A stretch of DNA of 64,000 nt from Pedobacter glucosidilyticus (GCF_002483235.1 NZ_DLHN01000028.1:62247-126246), one strand, 5' to 3'. Shown: positions 53,252 to 62,945, counted from the first letter of the stretch. The notes: a model not told the origin generated them from the letters alone. A program made the numbers and translations.

Positions 53252-53495
53252 ACTTAGTTCCATTTTTTTGGAGGATGTCTTTGAATAACCTAGTGACAGA
53301 TAAAGCAGAGACATTATGTCTGTAGAAACCAATTACGCATTCTATTGGTATAATCCCTTGGCTTAAAAAATTATTTTATAATATTTTAAAAGTGAAATTT
53401 CTAAATTTTTCTTTTAGCTCCAACCCCTAAATTCTCCACACACCCCTAAAAATCATTAATAATATCGCTAAATTGCTTCAACCAATTTTTTAAGC

Positions 53496-54674
53496 ATGAG
53501 AGAAGTAGTCATCGTTTCGGCAGTAAGAACGCCCATTGGTAGTTTTGGTGGTAGTTTATCAAGCTTTTCAGCAAGCCAATTGGGTGGTTTTGCTATTAAA
53601 GGCGCTTTAGACAAAATAGGATTAGAGGCTAATAAAGTAGAAGAAGTTTACATGGGCAATGTGCTTTCGGCCAATGTAGGGCAGGCACCGGCCACACAAG
53701 CCGCTAAGTTTGCAGGTTTACCCGATATTCCGGCAACCACCATCAATAAAGTATGTGCTTCTGGAATGAAAGCGGTGATGTTGGCCGCACAAGCTATTGC
53801 TACAGGAGATAAAGACATTATGGTGGCTGGCGGAATGGAAAGCATGAGTAATGTACCTTATTACTTAGCCAAAGCAAGAAATGGTTACAGGCTTGGGCAT
53901 GGCGAGTTAACGGATGGTTTAGTAAAAGATGGCCTATGGGATGTTTATAACGATTACCACATGGGTAGCGCAGCAGAACTTTGTGCCAGCGAATGTAATA
54001 TCACTAGGGGAGAGCAAGATGCTTATGCTATACAATCTTATAAGAGGTCGCAACAAGCTACAGCTGATGGTTTATTTACTGATGAAATCATCCCGATAAG
54101 GCTGATAGATAAAAAAGGTAACGAAACATTCATCCAAACAGATGAAGAAATTTCTCAAGTATTTTTTGATAAAATCCCCAACCTAAAGCCCGTATTTAAA
54201 AAAGACGGTACGGTTACGGCTGCTAATGCATCCACCATTAATGATGGTGCTGCGGCACTTATTTTAATGAGCAAAGAAAAAGCCCAGGAACTAGGTTTAG
54301 TGCCTTTAGCGCATCTTATTTCTTTTGCAGATGCACAGCAAAGTCCAGAATGGTTTACTACAGCCCCGGCAAAAGCAATTCCTTTAGCCTTGCAAAAGGC
54401 AAACTTAAAAACATCAGATATTGATTATTTTGAGATTAATGAGGCCTTTTCTGTGGTGGCTTTGGCCAATAATCAAGCTTTAAGTTTAGATGAAACTAAG
54501 GTGAATATTAAAGGCGGAGCAGTATCTTTGGGGCATCCACTTGGGGCTTCCGGAGCCCGTATCTTGGTTACGCTTATCCATATACTAAAACAAAATAAAG
54601 CAAGTTATGGTGTTGCGGGTATTTGTAATGGTGGTGGTGGCGCTAGTGCAGTAGTTATTCAAAATCATAATTAA
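53496..54674 (+). CDS. acetyl-CoA C-acetyltransferase (thiolase)
   Basis: 392 residues. Nucleophile Cys in TINKVCASGMKAVML near residue 88, the NEAF motif near 318, GHPLGASGAR near 348 and the second catalytic Cys in GICNGGGGAS near 380. Length and motifs fit biosynthetic/degradative type II thiolases that interconvert two acetyl-CoA with acetoacetyl-CoA. The next gene starts at the base after its stop codon, so they share a transcript. Confidence 0.96.
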   Translation: MREVVIVSAVRTPIGSFGGSLSSFSASQLGGFAIKGALDKIGLEANKVEEVYMGNVLSANVGQAPATQAAKFAGLPDIPATTINKVCASGMKAVMLAAQAIATGDKDIMVAGGMESMSNVPYYLAKARNGYRLGHGELTDGLVKDGLWDVYNDYHMGSAAELCASECNITRGEQDAYAIQSYKRSQQATADGLFTDEIIPIRLIDKKGNETFIQTDEEISQVFFDKIPNLKPVFKKDGTVTAANASTINDGAAALILMSKEKAQELGLVPLAHLISFADAQQSPEWFTTAPAKAIPLALQKANLKTSDIDYFEINEAFSVVALANNQALSLDETKVNIKGGAVSLGHPLGASGARILVTLIHILKQNKASYGVAGICNGGGGASAVVIQNHN

Positions 54675-55571
54675 ATGAAGTTTTACAGTATTTTAACTGT
54701 CTTATTTTTAGTTTTTAGCGGTATTCAAGCTCAGGTAAAGCCAGAAACGATACAGAGCTATGAGCTTGAGCTTCAAAAGTTAGGTGAAGTGATGATTAAC
54801 GATTCACTAGAGCAAAACCGTATTCAAGCGAATTACAAATTTGTAAGAACTTTAATTAGTGCTTTAAAAGAGAAAAACGCTTTCGCTTATCCTTTTGATA
54901 GCTTATCGAGATACATCACAGTAAAAACTGCTGATGATAAAAAGTTTAAAATCTTCACCTGGTTTTTAACCTTAGATGATGGCTCTTTTAGATATTATGG
55001 GGCTATCCAATTAAATAATCCAAATCAGTTAGAACTTATTCCCTTAACCGATTATACTTCGCAAATTCTGGATAACAGCTTAATCTTATCTAACAAGCAA
55101 TGGTACGGAGCTGTTTATTATCAAATTATACCGGTTTTAGGCATCAAAGATCCTTATTATATTTTGCTAGGGTGGAAGGGGAAATCTTTAACCACATCAT
55201 CTAAAGTGATAGAAATACTATCTTTTAGCGGAAAAGACGCAGTTTTTGGGAAACCCGTATTACAGGATGATGCTAAAAGTAAGCTTTTCTTAAACCGTAA
55301 AGTATTTGAGTATAGCAGTAGTGTTTCTATGCTTTTACGTTATGATAAGGATGATAAATTGATTGTTTTAGATCATTTAGCCGTACCAAATGAAGAAATG
55401 GCAGGTATACCTTCTATGTACGGACCCGATTTAAGTTACGATGCCTACCGTTTTAAAAATGGAAAATGGCAATTGCAAGAAAATGTAAAGCTGCAAAATA
55501 AGCCCGATATTAGTGATGAACTGTTTATAGATCCAACAAAATTGGCTCCTCCGGTTAATCAGCAGAAGTAA
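54675..55571 (+). CDS. exported protein of unknown function
   Basis: 298 residues with a signal peptide (cleavage near GIQAQ). The mature part contains KFKIFTWFLTLDDGSFRYYG and YYQIIPVLGIKDPYYILLGW, features I have seen in conserved uncharacterised Bacteroidota proteins but cannot name. It is predicted soluble in the periplasm. It starts directly after the thiolase stop codon, which suggests co-expression but not a shared role. Confidence 0.7.
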   Translation: MKFYSILTVLFLVFSGIQAQVKPETIQSYELELQKLGEVMINDSLEQNRIQANYKFVRTLISALKEKNAFAYPFDSLSRYITVKTADDKKFKIFTWFLTLDDGSFRYYGAIQLNNPNQLELIPLTDYTSQILDNSLILSNKQWYGAVYYQIIPVLGIKDPYYILLGWKGKSLTTSSKVIEILSFSGKDAVFGKPVLQDDAKSKLFLNRKVFEYSSSVSMLLRYDKDDKLIVLDHLAVPNEEMAGIPSMYGPDLSYDAYRFKNGKWQLQENVKLQNKPDISDELFIDPTKLAPPVNQQK

Positions 55572-55673
55572 GGCAAATTTGTAATATTTTCGTTTCTCAA
55601 GAATACAAGTTATACAATTACATAGCAATTAATTAATATTGAAATAGTAGAGGTTGTCTCAAAGCAACTATAT

Positions 55674-55744
55674 TGTCAGGCTGAGCGGAGTCGAAGCCTT
55701 TTTTGGGTAAGTCTGTAAACATTTCGACTCCGCTCAATGCGACA
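55674..55744. repeat. inverted repeat with TGAGCGGAGTCGAA arms
   Basis: Perfect 14-bp arms TGAGCGGAGTCGAA (55682-55695) and TTCGACTCCGCTCA (55723-55736), flanked by TGTC and GACA. This GTC-AGGCTGAGCGGAGTCGAA palindrome is a familiar dispersed intergenic repeat in Bacteroidota. It lies between the exported-protein gene and the first POT gene. Confidence 0.75.
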
Positions 55745-55791
55745 AAAAACATTTTTGAGATATCATCTTTTCAAATTATCCTTAGATATTT

Positions 55792-57570
55792 ATGGCTAGT
55801 ACGCATCTTCAATCTTCAGAAGAAGATTTTTTTAAATCTAAAGTTTTAGGGCATCCAGCAGGGCTATTTGTGTTGTTTTTTACCGAAATGTGGGAGCGCT
55901 TTTCTTATTACGGAATGCGAGCCTTATTGGTGTTATTTCTAACCTCTTCTATCATGGGCGATAACCCAGGTTGGGGTTGGCCACGTGAACATGCTTTAGC
56001 TATTTATGGCTCCTATACTTCTTTTGCGTACCTCACACCTATTTTAGGGGGCTACATAGCCGATAGAATTATTGGTTACCGCTGGGCCGTAGTTGTTGGT
56101 GCTTTATTGATGACTTTGGGCCATTTATCTATGGCGATAGAGGTAGACCCAATTTTTATGTATCTGGGTTTGGCTTTGTTGGTGTTTGGTAATGGTTTTT
56201 TTAAGCCTAACATGACTTCTATTGTAGCGCAGATGTATAAAAATCATCCTGAAAAGAAAGATGGTGCTTATACCATTTTCTACATGGGTGTAAATTCTGG
56301 AGCTTTCTTAGGGATGCTTTTATGCGGTTATATAGGCGAAAGTCCGGATTGGGGATGGAGCTATGGTTTTGGTTTAGCCGGAATTTTCATGCTGGTAGGG
56401 ATGCTTCAATTCTATTTCACCCAAAATATTTTTGGTGATATTGGCTTAAAGCCGATAAAAGAAGAAGCCTCAAATGCTGCTGGCACAGCAGTTAAAGAGG
56501 AAGAACAACTGAACCCTTTCTCTAAGTTTGATTTAGTGTTGATAGGCTTAATATCAGTAATAGGTTTAACTTGGGTAATTAATGACCCTGTATCAAAAAT
56601 CACCAGTGTAAATGCCTTTAATTTTGAGCTTGCTGGCTTAAGTGGTAGTAATTTTATGATTATAACAGCCTTGGTGTTGTTTTTATTCATCCTCATCAAA
56701 AGGATTTCTCAGTACACACCTGTTTTAAGAGATAAAATGATAGCCGTTATCATTTTGGCTTTTATTACCATTTTCTTTTGGGCTTCTTTTGAACAAGCTG
56801 GTGGTTCTATGACTATTTTCGCTAGTGATTATACCGCTAGAATTTTAACAGGCGATTATAAACTGATTTTCAATATTGCCAATACCTTAATTACAGTAGT
56901 GCCTTTGGTGATTATTTCTTATGTTTTATTCAAGCTTTTCGCTAATACTTTTAAAAGATTTGCTTTAGGAAATATCATTTTGGCTATTGGTTTTATCATC
57001 ATTTGGGTAATTGTTATCTACATGCTTGCTCAGCAGTATAGCGATGTAAAATCAGAAGTTCCGGCAACGTGGTTTGGTGTTTTAAACTCTTTATTCATCA
57101 TCAGTTGCGCACCTTTGGTTTCTAAGGTTTGGGAAAGTAAGTATAACCCGCCTGCAACAGTTAAAAACGGTGTAGGAATGATGTTATTAGGAACTGGTTT
57201 TGCAGTTTTAGCTTATGGTGCTAGTGATATTCCGCAAGGAGCACAAACAGCAGCGGTTAGCATGATTTGGTTAGTGTTAGCATATTTTTTCCACACCATG
57301 GGCGAGCTTTGTATCTCTCCAGTAGGTTTATCTTACGTAAGTAAACTGGTACCGGGTAGGATGATAGCCATTATGTTTGGTATTTGGTATTTAGCCATTG
57401 CCATTGGTAATAAAATAGCAGGTACTATGGGAGGGATGATAGATCAGATTACAGCTAACTATTCTATGTCGGTCTTCTTCCTAATCTTCACCATTATTCC
57501 GGTTGCTTTAGGGGTATTTATCATTCTATTAACGCCATTATTGAAAAAATTAATGCATGGGGTAAAATAA
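55792..57570 (+). CDS. POT family proton-dependent peptide transporter (first copy)
   Basis: 592 residues, 12-14 membrane helices. The POT signatures FFTEMWERFSYYGMRALLVLF, split as FFTEMWERFSYYGMR, and FYMGVNSGAFLGM are near the N terminus; the ExxERFxYY motif couples proton to peptide. A third motif FWASFEQAGGSM lies in the middle. It is about 90 residues longer than its neighbour, mainly in loops around residues 220-250 and 370-400. Imports di- and tripeptides. Confidence 0.95.
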   Translation: MASTHLQSSEEDFFKSKVLGHPAGLFVLFFTEMWERFSYYGMRALLVLFLTSSIMGDNPGWGWPREHALAIYGSYTSFAYLTPILGGYIADRIIGYRWAVVVGALLMTLGHLSMAIEVDPIFMYLGLALLVFGNGFFKPNMTSIVAQMYKNHPEKKDGAYTIFYMGVNSGAFLGMLLCGYIGESPDWGWSYGFGLAGIFMLVGMLQFYFTQNIFGDIGLKPIKEEASNAAGTAVKEEEQLNPFSKFDLVLIGLISVIGLTWVINDPVSKITSVNAFNFELAGLSGSNFMIITALVLFLFILIKRISQYTPVLRDKMIAVIILAFITIFFWASFEQAGGSMTIFASDYTARILTGDYKLIFNIANTLITVVPLVIISYVLFKLFANTFKRFALGNIILAIGFIIIWVIVIYMLAQQYSDVKSEVPATWFGVLNSLFIISCAPLVSKVWESKYNPPATVKNGVGMMLLGTGFAVLAYGASDIPQGAQTAAVSMIWLVLAYFFHTMGELCISPVGLSYVSKLVPGRMIAIMFGIWYLAIAIGNKIAGTMGGMIDQITANYSMSVFFLIFTIIPVALGVFIILLTPLLKKLMHGVK

Positions 57571-57640
57571 TTGGCTTTTAATATTTATAAAATCCAGCTA
57601 AATTCAATATCTTTCAAAAACACACTAACACAACCATTGT

Positions 57641-59140
57641 ATGGAAAAGCAAAAAGAACTATTTGGCCACCCCATAGGGCTTTATATCTTGTTTCTTACA
57701 GAAATGTGGGAACGCTTTAGTTACTACGGCATGAGAGCCATCTTGGTACTTTATCTGGTAGCCAAAACAAGCGATTTAAATGCCGGTTTAGGATGGACAG
57801 AAGGCGAGGCTTATGCACTTTACGGTTGGTATACCATGTTTGTTTATGTAGCTTCTATTCCCGGTGGTATTATAGCTGATAAATATTTAGGTCAGAAAAA
57901 ATCGGTGATGTTGGGCGGTTGGTTACTGGTAGCAGGGCATGGCATTTTAGCTATTGAGCAAATGTGGGCTTTTTACACAGGTTTAATTTTAATTGTTGCC
58001 GGTGTGGGATGTTTAAAACCTAATATATCTACCATGGTAGGCGGTTTATATGCCAATGGCGATAGAAGAAAAGATATGGGTTTTTATATTTTTTATATGG
58101 GGATAAACCTTGGTGCTGCAATTTCTGCTTTGGCAGTTGGTTACGTTGGCGAAACTTATGGCTGGCATTATGGTTTCGGGATGGCTGGTATAGGAATGGC
58201 TTTAGGGCAAATAGTGTACCTGTACGGACAAAAATATTTAACCCATGTAGGGGATTTGGCTGTGGTAGATAAAACTTCTGGCGAGCCTCAACAAAATTTG
58301 TTTTTAGACATCTTTAAAAAGAAAAACTCTTTGTTCTCAACTTTAGCAGTGTTAGCTGTAGGATTAGTTGTTTTTGCAACCTCTAGCTGGCAATATGGGC
58401 TGTTAATTATGGGTTTAAGCTTTGCCGTAGGAGTTGCTATGGTGATGTATAACGAGTGTAATGCTATAGAAAAAGATAGGATGAAAGTTGTTTTTCTATC
58501 TTTTTTAATCATAATTGTTTTTTGGGGAGCTTTTGAACAAGCCGGTGGCTTGATGAATGTTTATGCCGACCAAAAAACCAACCGTATGATAGGTTTAAGT
58601 TTCTTACCAGAAGTTCCGGCATCTTGGTTCCAAAGCGTAAACGCAATTTTTATTTTAATTTTTGCCACTATAGTTGGTGCTTTCTGGACAAAATGGGCTA
58701 AAGCAGGTAAAGAAGCTTCTTCAATTTTTAAAATGGCTGTTGGGGTGATTATCATGGGTTCTGGCTTTTTCTTCATGACAGCCGCTTCCCTTGAATACCA
58801 AGAAGTTGGTAAATCTGCTATGCACTGGTTAATTTTAGCTTATCTATTTCATACCATTGGCGAGCTTTGTGCATCGCCGGTAGCACTTTCTTTTATCACA
58901 AAATTATCTCCAGAAAGGTATGTAGCTTTTATGATGGGGGCTTATTTTGCCGCCACAGGTTTAGGAAGTAAAGTTGCGGGTATTTTATCAGAAGCATCTG
59001 CCGAGGCTGGCGAGCTTACCATTTTTACTGGTATTGCCATATTTTCCATATTGTTTGGTCTGTTGGTTTTCTTCATCATTAAGCCTTTAAAAAGACTTAC
59101 ACACGGTGCAGAAGAAGGTGTTGCACCAATAGCACATTAA
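57641..59140 (+). CDS. POT family proton-dependent peptide transporter (second copy)
   Basis: 499 residues and normal POT length. It has FLTEMWERFSYYGMRAILVL, FYIFYMGINLGAAISALA and FWGAFEQAGGLMNVYAD, the same three motifs as the gene 70 bases upstream. The two are clearly homologous but diverged, so the duplication is old or the genes were acquired separately. They are probably co-transcribed and give different peptide preference or affinity. Confidence 0.95.
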   Translation: MEKQKELFGHPIGLYILFLTEMWERFSYYGMRAILVLYLVAKTSDLNAGLGWTEGEAYALYGWYTMFVYVASIPGGIIADKYLGQKKSVMLGGWLLVAGHGILAIEQMWAFYTGLILIVAGVGCLKPNISTMVGGLYANGDRRKDMGFYIFYMGINLGAAISALAVGYVGETYGWHYGFGMAGIGMALGQIVYLYGQKYLTHVGDLAVVDKTSGEPQQNLFLDIFKKKNSLFSTLAVLAVGLVVFATSSWQYGLLIMGLSFAVGVAMVMYNECNAIEKDRMKVVFLSFLIIIVFWGAFEQAGGLMNVYADQKTNRMIGLSFLPEVPASWFQSVNAIFILIFATIVGAFWTKWAKAGKEASSIFKMAVGVIIMGSGFFFMTAASLEYQEVGKSAMHWLILAYLFHTIGELCASPVALSFITKLSPERYVAFMMGAYFAATGLGSKVAGILSEASAEAGELTIFTGIAIFSILFGLLVFFIIKPLKRLTHGAEEGVAPIAH

Positions 59141-59190
59141 TACGATAAAAAGAGAATAAGAATTGATATATGTATAAGCTTCCAAAAATG

Positions 59191-59198
59191 TATTTTTG
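59191..59198 (+). promoter_or_regulatory. possible -7 box before the PPM synthase-like gene
   Basis: TATTTTTG is an exact TAnnTTTG box and forms the right arm of a short palindrome CCAAAAAT-GT-ATTTTTGG (59182-59199). If real it favours the TTG start at 59218. Confidence 0.3.
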
Positions 59199-59217
59199 GA
59201 GGCTAAAAATTTACAAA

Positions 59218-59955
59218 TTGTTTGATAGTTTAATTATAATTCCCACCTATAATGAAAAAGAGAATATTGAAAAAATTATTCATAAGGTTTTTTCATTAGC
59301 TCATCCATTTCATGTTTTAATTATTGATGATGGCTCGCCTGATGGGACAGCATCTATTGTTAAACATTTGCAAAGCATCTATCCCGAAAGGCTTTTTATA
59401 GAAGAACGTAGTGGTAAACAAGGTTTAGGTACTGCTTATATTCATGGCTTTAAATGGGCTTTAAACCATCATTATGAATTTATTTTTGAGATGGATGCCG
59501 ATTTTTCTCATAACCCTGATGATTTAATGAGGTTAAGAGAAGCTTGCGTAGCTGGGGCTGATGTTGCTATAGGTTCAAGATATATTAAGGGTGTAAATGT
59601 GGTAAATTGGCCAATGGGCAGGGTTTTGATGTCTTATTTTGCATCGGTATATGTACGTTTAATTACAGGTATTGATATACAAGATGCTACGGCTGGTTTT
59701 AAATGCTATCGCAAGCAGGTTTTAGAAACTATAGAGTTTCATAAGATAAAGTTCGTAGGTTATGCTTTCCAAATAGAAATGAAATTTACGGCTATTAAAC
59801 ATGGTTTTAACGTAGTAGAAATTCCTATCATTTTTACAGACAGAACAGAAGGAACTTCAAAAATGTCGACTAAAATTTTTAGAGAAGCCTTTTTAGGAGT
59901 GATTGAAATGAAAATAAGAAGTTGGTTTAGAACGTATAAGCAAAAATCAGCATGA
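59218..59955 (+). CDS. polyprenol monophosphomannose synthase-like glycosyltransferase
   Basis: About 245 residues of a GT2 enzyme. FDSLIIIPTYNEKENIEKI at the start, LIIDDGSPDGT near 45, FEMDADFSHNP near 95 and the SRYIKGV region match dolichol/polyprenol-phosphate mannose synthases without the C-terminal membrane domain. It moves mannose (or a similar hexose) from GDP-sugar to a lipid phosphate. The TTG at 59218 aligns with the usual N terminus; an ATG at 59170 would add 16 residues. It overlaps the esterase gene by 4 bases. Confidence 0.88.
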   Translation: MFDSLIIIPTYNEKENIEKIIHKVFSLAHPFHVLIIDDGSPDGTASIVKHLQSIYPERLFIEERSGKQGLGTAYIHGFKWALNHHYEFIFEMDADFSHNPDDLMRLREACVAGADVAIGSRYIKGVNVVNWPMGRVLMSYFASVYVRLITGIDIQDATAGFKCYRKQVLETIEFHKIKFVGYAFQIEMKFTAIKHGFNVVEIPIIFTDRTEGTSKMSTKIFREAFLGVIEMKIRSWFRTYKQKSA

Positions 59956-61025
59956 AAAAATACTTTCTATTCATCATCTTTTGGTTGGTTACTTATGCCT
60001 CTTTTGCGCAACAAAAAATAGATGCACAACATACCGCTATTGCTTATCAGGGAAGAATAAAGAAGGATAAGGCTTTAGTGGAGTTATACTGGTCGGCCAC
60101 AAGTGTGAAGCTTAATTTTCAAGGCAGTGCAATCTCAGCAACTTTTCAGGATGAAACGGGTAATAATTACTATAACATCATCATAGATGGTGATAGCAGC
60201 TATATTTTTAGACCAGAAAAAGTAAAGAAAACTTATATCCTTGCTCAAAATTTAAAATCGGGCAAACATCAAATAGAAATTTTTAAAAGAACAGAGTGGA
60301 CAAGAGGTAAAACCCTTTTTTATGGTTTTGAATTGCCTCAAGAAGCTAAGGTTCTTGCAGCGGATAAGCCTAAAGCAAGAAAAATAGAGTTTTATGGAAA
60401 TTCTATAACAGCAGGTTATGCAGTAGAAGATTTTTCTGGTAAAGATTCTCCAGACAGCACCTTTACCAATGCTTACCTAAGTTATGCACACTTAACAGCT
60501 AAACATTTTAATGCGCAATACCATAGCATTTGCAGAAGTGGTATAGGTATCATGATCAGTTGGTTTCCTTTGATTATGCCCGAAATGTATGATCGCTTAA
60601 ATCCTCAAGACGCTTCTAGTAGATGGGATTTTAAGCAATATACACCAGATGTTGTAGTTATTAATTTATTCCAGAATGATTCTTGGTTGGTAAAGAGAAC
60701 CAATACCGAGGGCTTTAAAGCTGCTTTTGGTAGCCAAGCACCAACAGAAGATTTTATCATTAAATCTTATCAGAATTTTGTGCAGTCTATCAGAAGCAAA
60801 TATCCTAAAGCTAAGATAGTTTGTATTTTAGGGAATATGGATGTCACCAAAAAAGGCTCGCCTTGGCCTGGCTATGTTGAAAAAGCTGTAGCAGGTTTAA
60901 AAGATGCTCATATTTACACACATTTTATCCCTTATAAAAATACTGCAGGACATCCTAGTGTTAAAGAGCAGCAAGATATAGCAAACGGTTTGATTAAATT
61001 TTTAGCGCAGAAGATGAGTTGGTAA
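59952..61025 (+). CDS. secreted CE2-like SGNH/GDSL esterase
   Basis: 357 residues with a signal peptide (cleavage near YASFAQ). A beta-sandwich of about 110 residues precedes the SGNH domain. Block I is EFYGNSITAGYA (Ser near 152), a conserved Asn lies in NLFQNDSW, and the catalytic His is in AGHPSVKEQQ near 335. This arrangement is typical of CE2 acetyl-esterases that deacetylate plant polysaccharides. The 4-base overlap with the GT2 gene indicates coupled translation, though the functional link is unclear. Confidence 0.88.
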   Translation: MKKYFLFIIFWLVTYASFAQQKIDAQHTAIAYQGRIKKDKALVELYWSATSVKLNFQGSAISATFQDETGNNYYNIIIDGDSSYIFRPEKVKKTYILAQNLKSGKHQIEIFKRTEWTRGKTLFYGFELPQEAKVLAADKPKARKIEFYGNSITAGYAVEDFSGKDSPDSTFTNAYLSYAHLTAKHFNAQYHSICRSGIGIMISWFPLIMPEMYDRLNPQDASSRWDFKQYTPDVVVINLFQNDSWLVKRTNTEGFKAAFGSQAPTEDFIIKSYQNFVQSIRSKYPKAKIVCILGNMDVTKKGSPWPGYVEKAVAGLKDAHIYTHFIPYKNTAGHPSVKEQQDIANGLIKFLAQKMSW

Positions 61026-61080
61026 GTATTTATGAAGAATTATTGAAGATAAAACTTTAATAGTTTCTAAGGCTTTGCCA

Positions 61081-61175
61081 CCCTAAACCTGATATAAGCG
61101 GATACCGGCCTTGAGCCTAATGCCTTGTAGGCGTATGAGCGTTTAGCAGGACTACCGGTAAATAGCTGCATTTTA
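61081..61175. other. GC-richer structured block upstream of ruvB
   Basis: In an AT-rich 215-bp gap, this block carries TACCGG (61103-61108) and CCGGTA (61155-61160) as an outer pair and GCCT/AGGC (61122-61132) as an inner hairpin. It is either a dispersed repeat or a structured RNA leader of ruvB; I cannot tell which. Confidence 0.35.
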
Positions 61176-61240
61176 CTTGCTTTCTAAAAAATCTTATACA
61201 CTTATTCTAAACCAGAAGTGTTTTTATTAACTTCATCCCC

Positions 61241-62263
61241 ATGAATGAAAATCTTGATCCTAATAAAGATCGATTAAATCCTACAGATAAAGAGGTTGAG
61301 AAAGTGTTACGTCCGCAGGAGTTTGAAGATTTTGCCGGACAAGATAAAATTCTAGAAAACCTTAAAATATTTGTGAAAGCTGCTCGCTTAAGAGGCGAGG
61401 CTTTGGATCATGTTTTATTACATGGCCCTCCAGGATTGGGTAAAACCACACTTTCACACATTATTGCCAATGAAATGGGCGTGGGTATAAAAATTACCAG
61501 CGGCCCCGTATTAGATAAACCCGGTGATTTAGCAGGTTTGTTGACCAATTTAGATACAGGTGATATTTTATTTATTGATGAGATACACCGTTTAAGTCCG
61601 CTAGTAGAAGAGTATTTATACTCGGCCATGGAGGATTTTAAGATAGATATCATGCTGGAAACAGGGCCCAATGCTCGGTCGGTACAAATATCTTTAAACC
61701 CTTTTACTTTAGTTGGAGCCACTACAAGGTCTGGCTTGTTAACCTCGCCTTTAAGGGCAAGATTTGGTATCAATTCTAGATTACAATATTACGATGCTAA
61801 GTTGTTGACTTCTATTGTGATGCGCTCGGCAGATATTTTAAAAACGCCTATTACAGAAGAAGGGGCTTATGAAATTGCGAGAAGGAGTAGAGGTACGCCA
61901 CGTATAGCTAATGCTTTGTTAAGACGTACTCGAGATTTTGCCCAGATAAAAGGAAATGGAGAAATTGAAACCGAAATAGCTCGTTATGCGTTAAACGCAC
62001 TTAATGTAGATGAACATGGTTTAGATGAGATGGATAATAAAATCTTATCAACCATTATAGATAAGTTTAAAGGAGGCCCAGTAGGCTTAAAAACAATAGC
62101 CACGGCAGTAGGTGAGGATGAAGGTACGATAGAAGAGGTTTATGAGCCCTTTTTAATACAAGAAGGCTATTTAATGCGTACAGCAAGAGGGAGGGAAGCT
62201 ACAGAAGCGGCTTATCATCATTTAGGTAAATTAAAATCCGGCAGTACCGGGACACTTTTTTAA
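61241..62263 (+). CDS. ruvB: Holliday junction branch migration helicase RuvB
   Basis: 340 residues. AAA+ motor that drives branch migration with RuvA. Walker A GPPGLGKT at residues 62-69, Walker B/DEIH at 113-116, the GATTRSGLLTSPLRARFG sensor region near 165-182 and a C-terminal winged helix with VYEPFLIQEGYLMRTARGR. Length normal. Single gene; the conserved hypothetical follows after 23 bases. Confidence 0.98.
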   Translation: MNENLDPNKDRLNPTDKEVEKVLRPQEFEDFAGQDKILENLKIFVKAARLRGEALDHVLLHGPPGLGKTTLSHIIANEMGVGIKITSGPVLDKPGDLAGLLTNLDTGDILFIDEIHRLSPLVEEYLYSAMEDFKIDIMLETGPNARSVQISLNPFTLVGATTRSGLLTSPLRARFGINSRLQYYDAKLLTSIVMRSADILKTPITEEGAYEIARRSRGTPRIANALLRRTRDFAQIKGNGEIETEIARYALNALNVDEHGLDEMDNKILSTIIDKFKGGPVGLKTIATAVGEDEGTIEEVYEPFLIQEGYLMRTARGREATEAAYHHLGKLKSGSTGTLF

Positions 62264-62286
62264 TTCATAATTATTATATTCGAGGC

Positions 62287-62916
62287 ATGCAGCAACACAA
62301 TTTTGACGTTGATATCGTCATCCCTTCATCGAAACAGAAAGTAAAAATCAATAAAGAATTTATTGAGGTTAACCAAAGCACTATTGCTTGTGCAGATGTT
62401 TCGGCAATACGTTACGGTGTTTCTTTAATTGGCTCGGCAAAAAAGCCTGAAAGAAAAGAATACACCATTGATGTGCAGGCTAAGGATGGAAAAAACATCA
62501 GTATAAAGTTTAGTAGTAGTAAGGTTGAGGAGCTTTTAGAAGAAGATCATACCTATTATTACATTATGTCTGGCTTGTGGCAGTACGTTAAAAAGTATTT
62601 GGTAAGCCATTTTATTGAGATTTTAAACGCCGGAGAAACTTTTGATATCGGGACTACAACCGTAAGTAATCAAGGTTTTATGATGACTTATAAAACGTGG
62701 TTTTGGGGTAAAATTAAAACGGAGCTGGTGCATTGGAACGATATTAAATATTATCTGGATAAAGGTATTTTGCATGTGGATAGCATCAGCGATAAGCGAA
62801 AAAAAGTAAAATTAAGCTTACATCATGATTGGAATGCTGTAGTTCTAAATACTTTGATGCATTACTTATGGCAAGACCACAGGAAAGAGAAATTAGCTAA
62901 AGGAGAAAAAATATAA
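62287..62916 (+). CDS. conserved hypothetical protein
   Basis: 209 residues with no membrane segment or signal peptide. The sequence alternates beta strands and turns (IVIPSSKQKVKINKEFIEV, SISDKRKKVKLSLHHDW) and includes an aromatic centre, MMTYKTWFWGKIKTELVHW. Two related halves, each ending in a helix with LMHYLWQ or IMSGLWQYV, suggest a duplicated fold like a PH-type domain, but that is a guess. It follows ruvB by 23 bases and ends before a terminator. Confidence 0.65.
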   Translation: MQQHNFDVDIVIPSSKQKVKINKEFIEVNQSTIACADVSAIRYGVSLIGSAKKPERKEYTIDVQAKDGKNISIKFSSSKVEELLEEDHTYYYIMSGLWQYVKKYLVSHFIEILNAGETFDIGTTTVSNQGFMMTYKTWFWGKIKTELVHWNDIKYYLDKGILHVDSISDKRKKVKLSLHHDWNAVVLNTLMHYLWQDHRKEKLAKGEKI

Positions 62917-62920
62917 GGAG

Positions 62921-62945
62921 AAGCCCGCAAATGCGGGTTTTTTTA
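62921..62945 (+). terminator. rho-independent terminator
   Basis: AAGCCCGC pairs with GCGGGTTT around AAAT, followed by a run of T. It ends the ruvB transcript 5 bases after the hypothetical gene. Confidence 0.85.
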
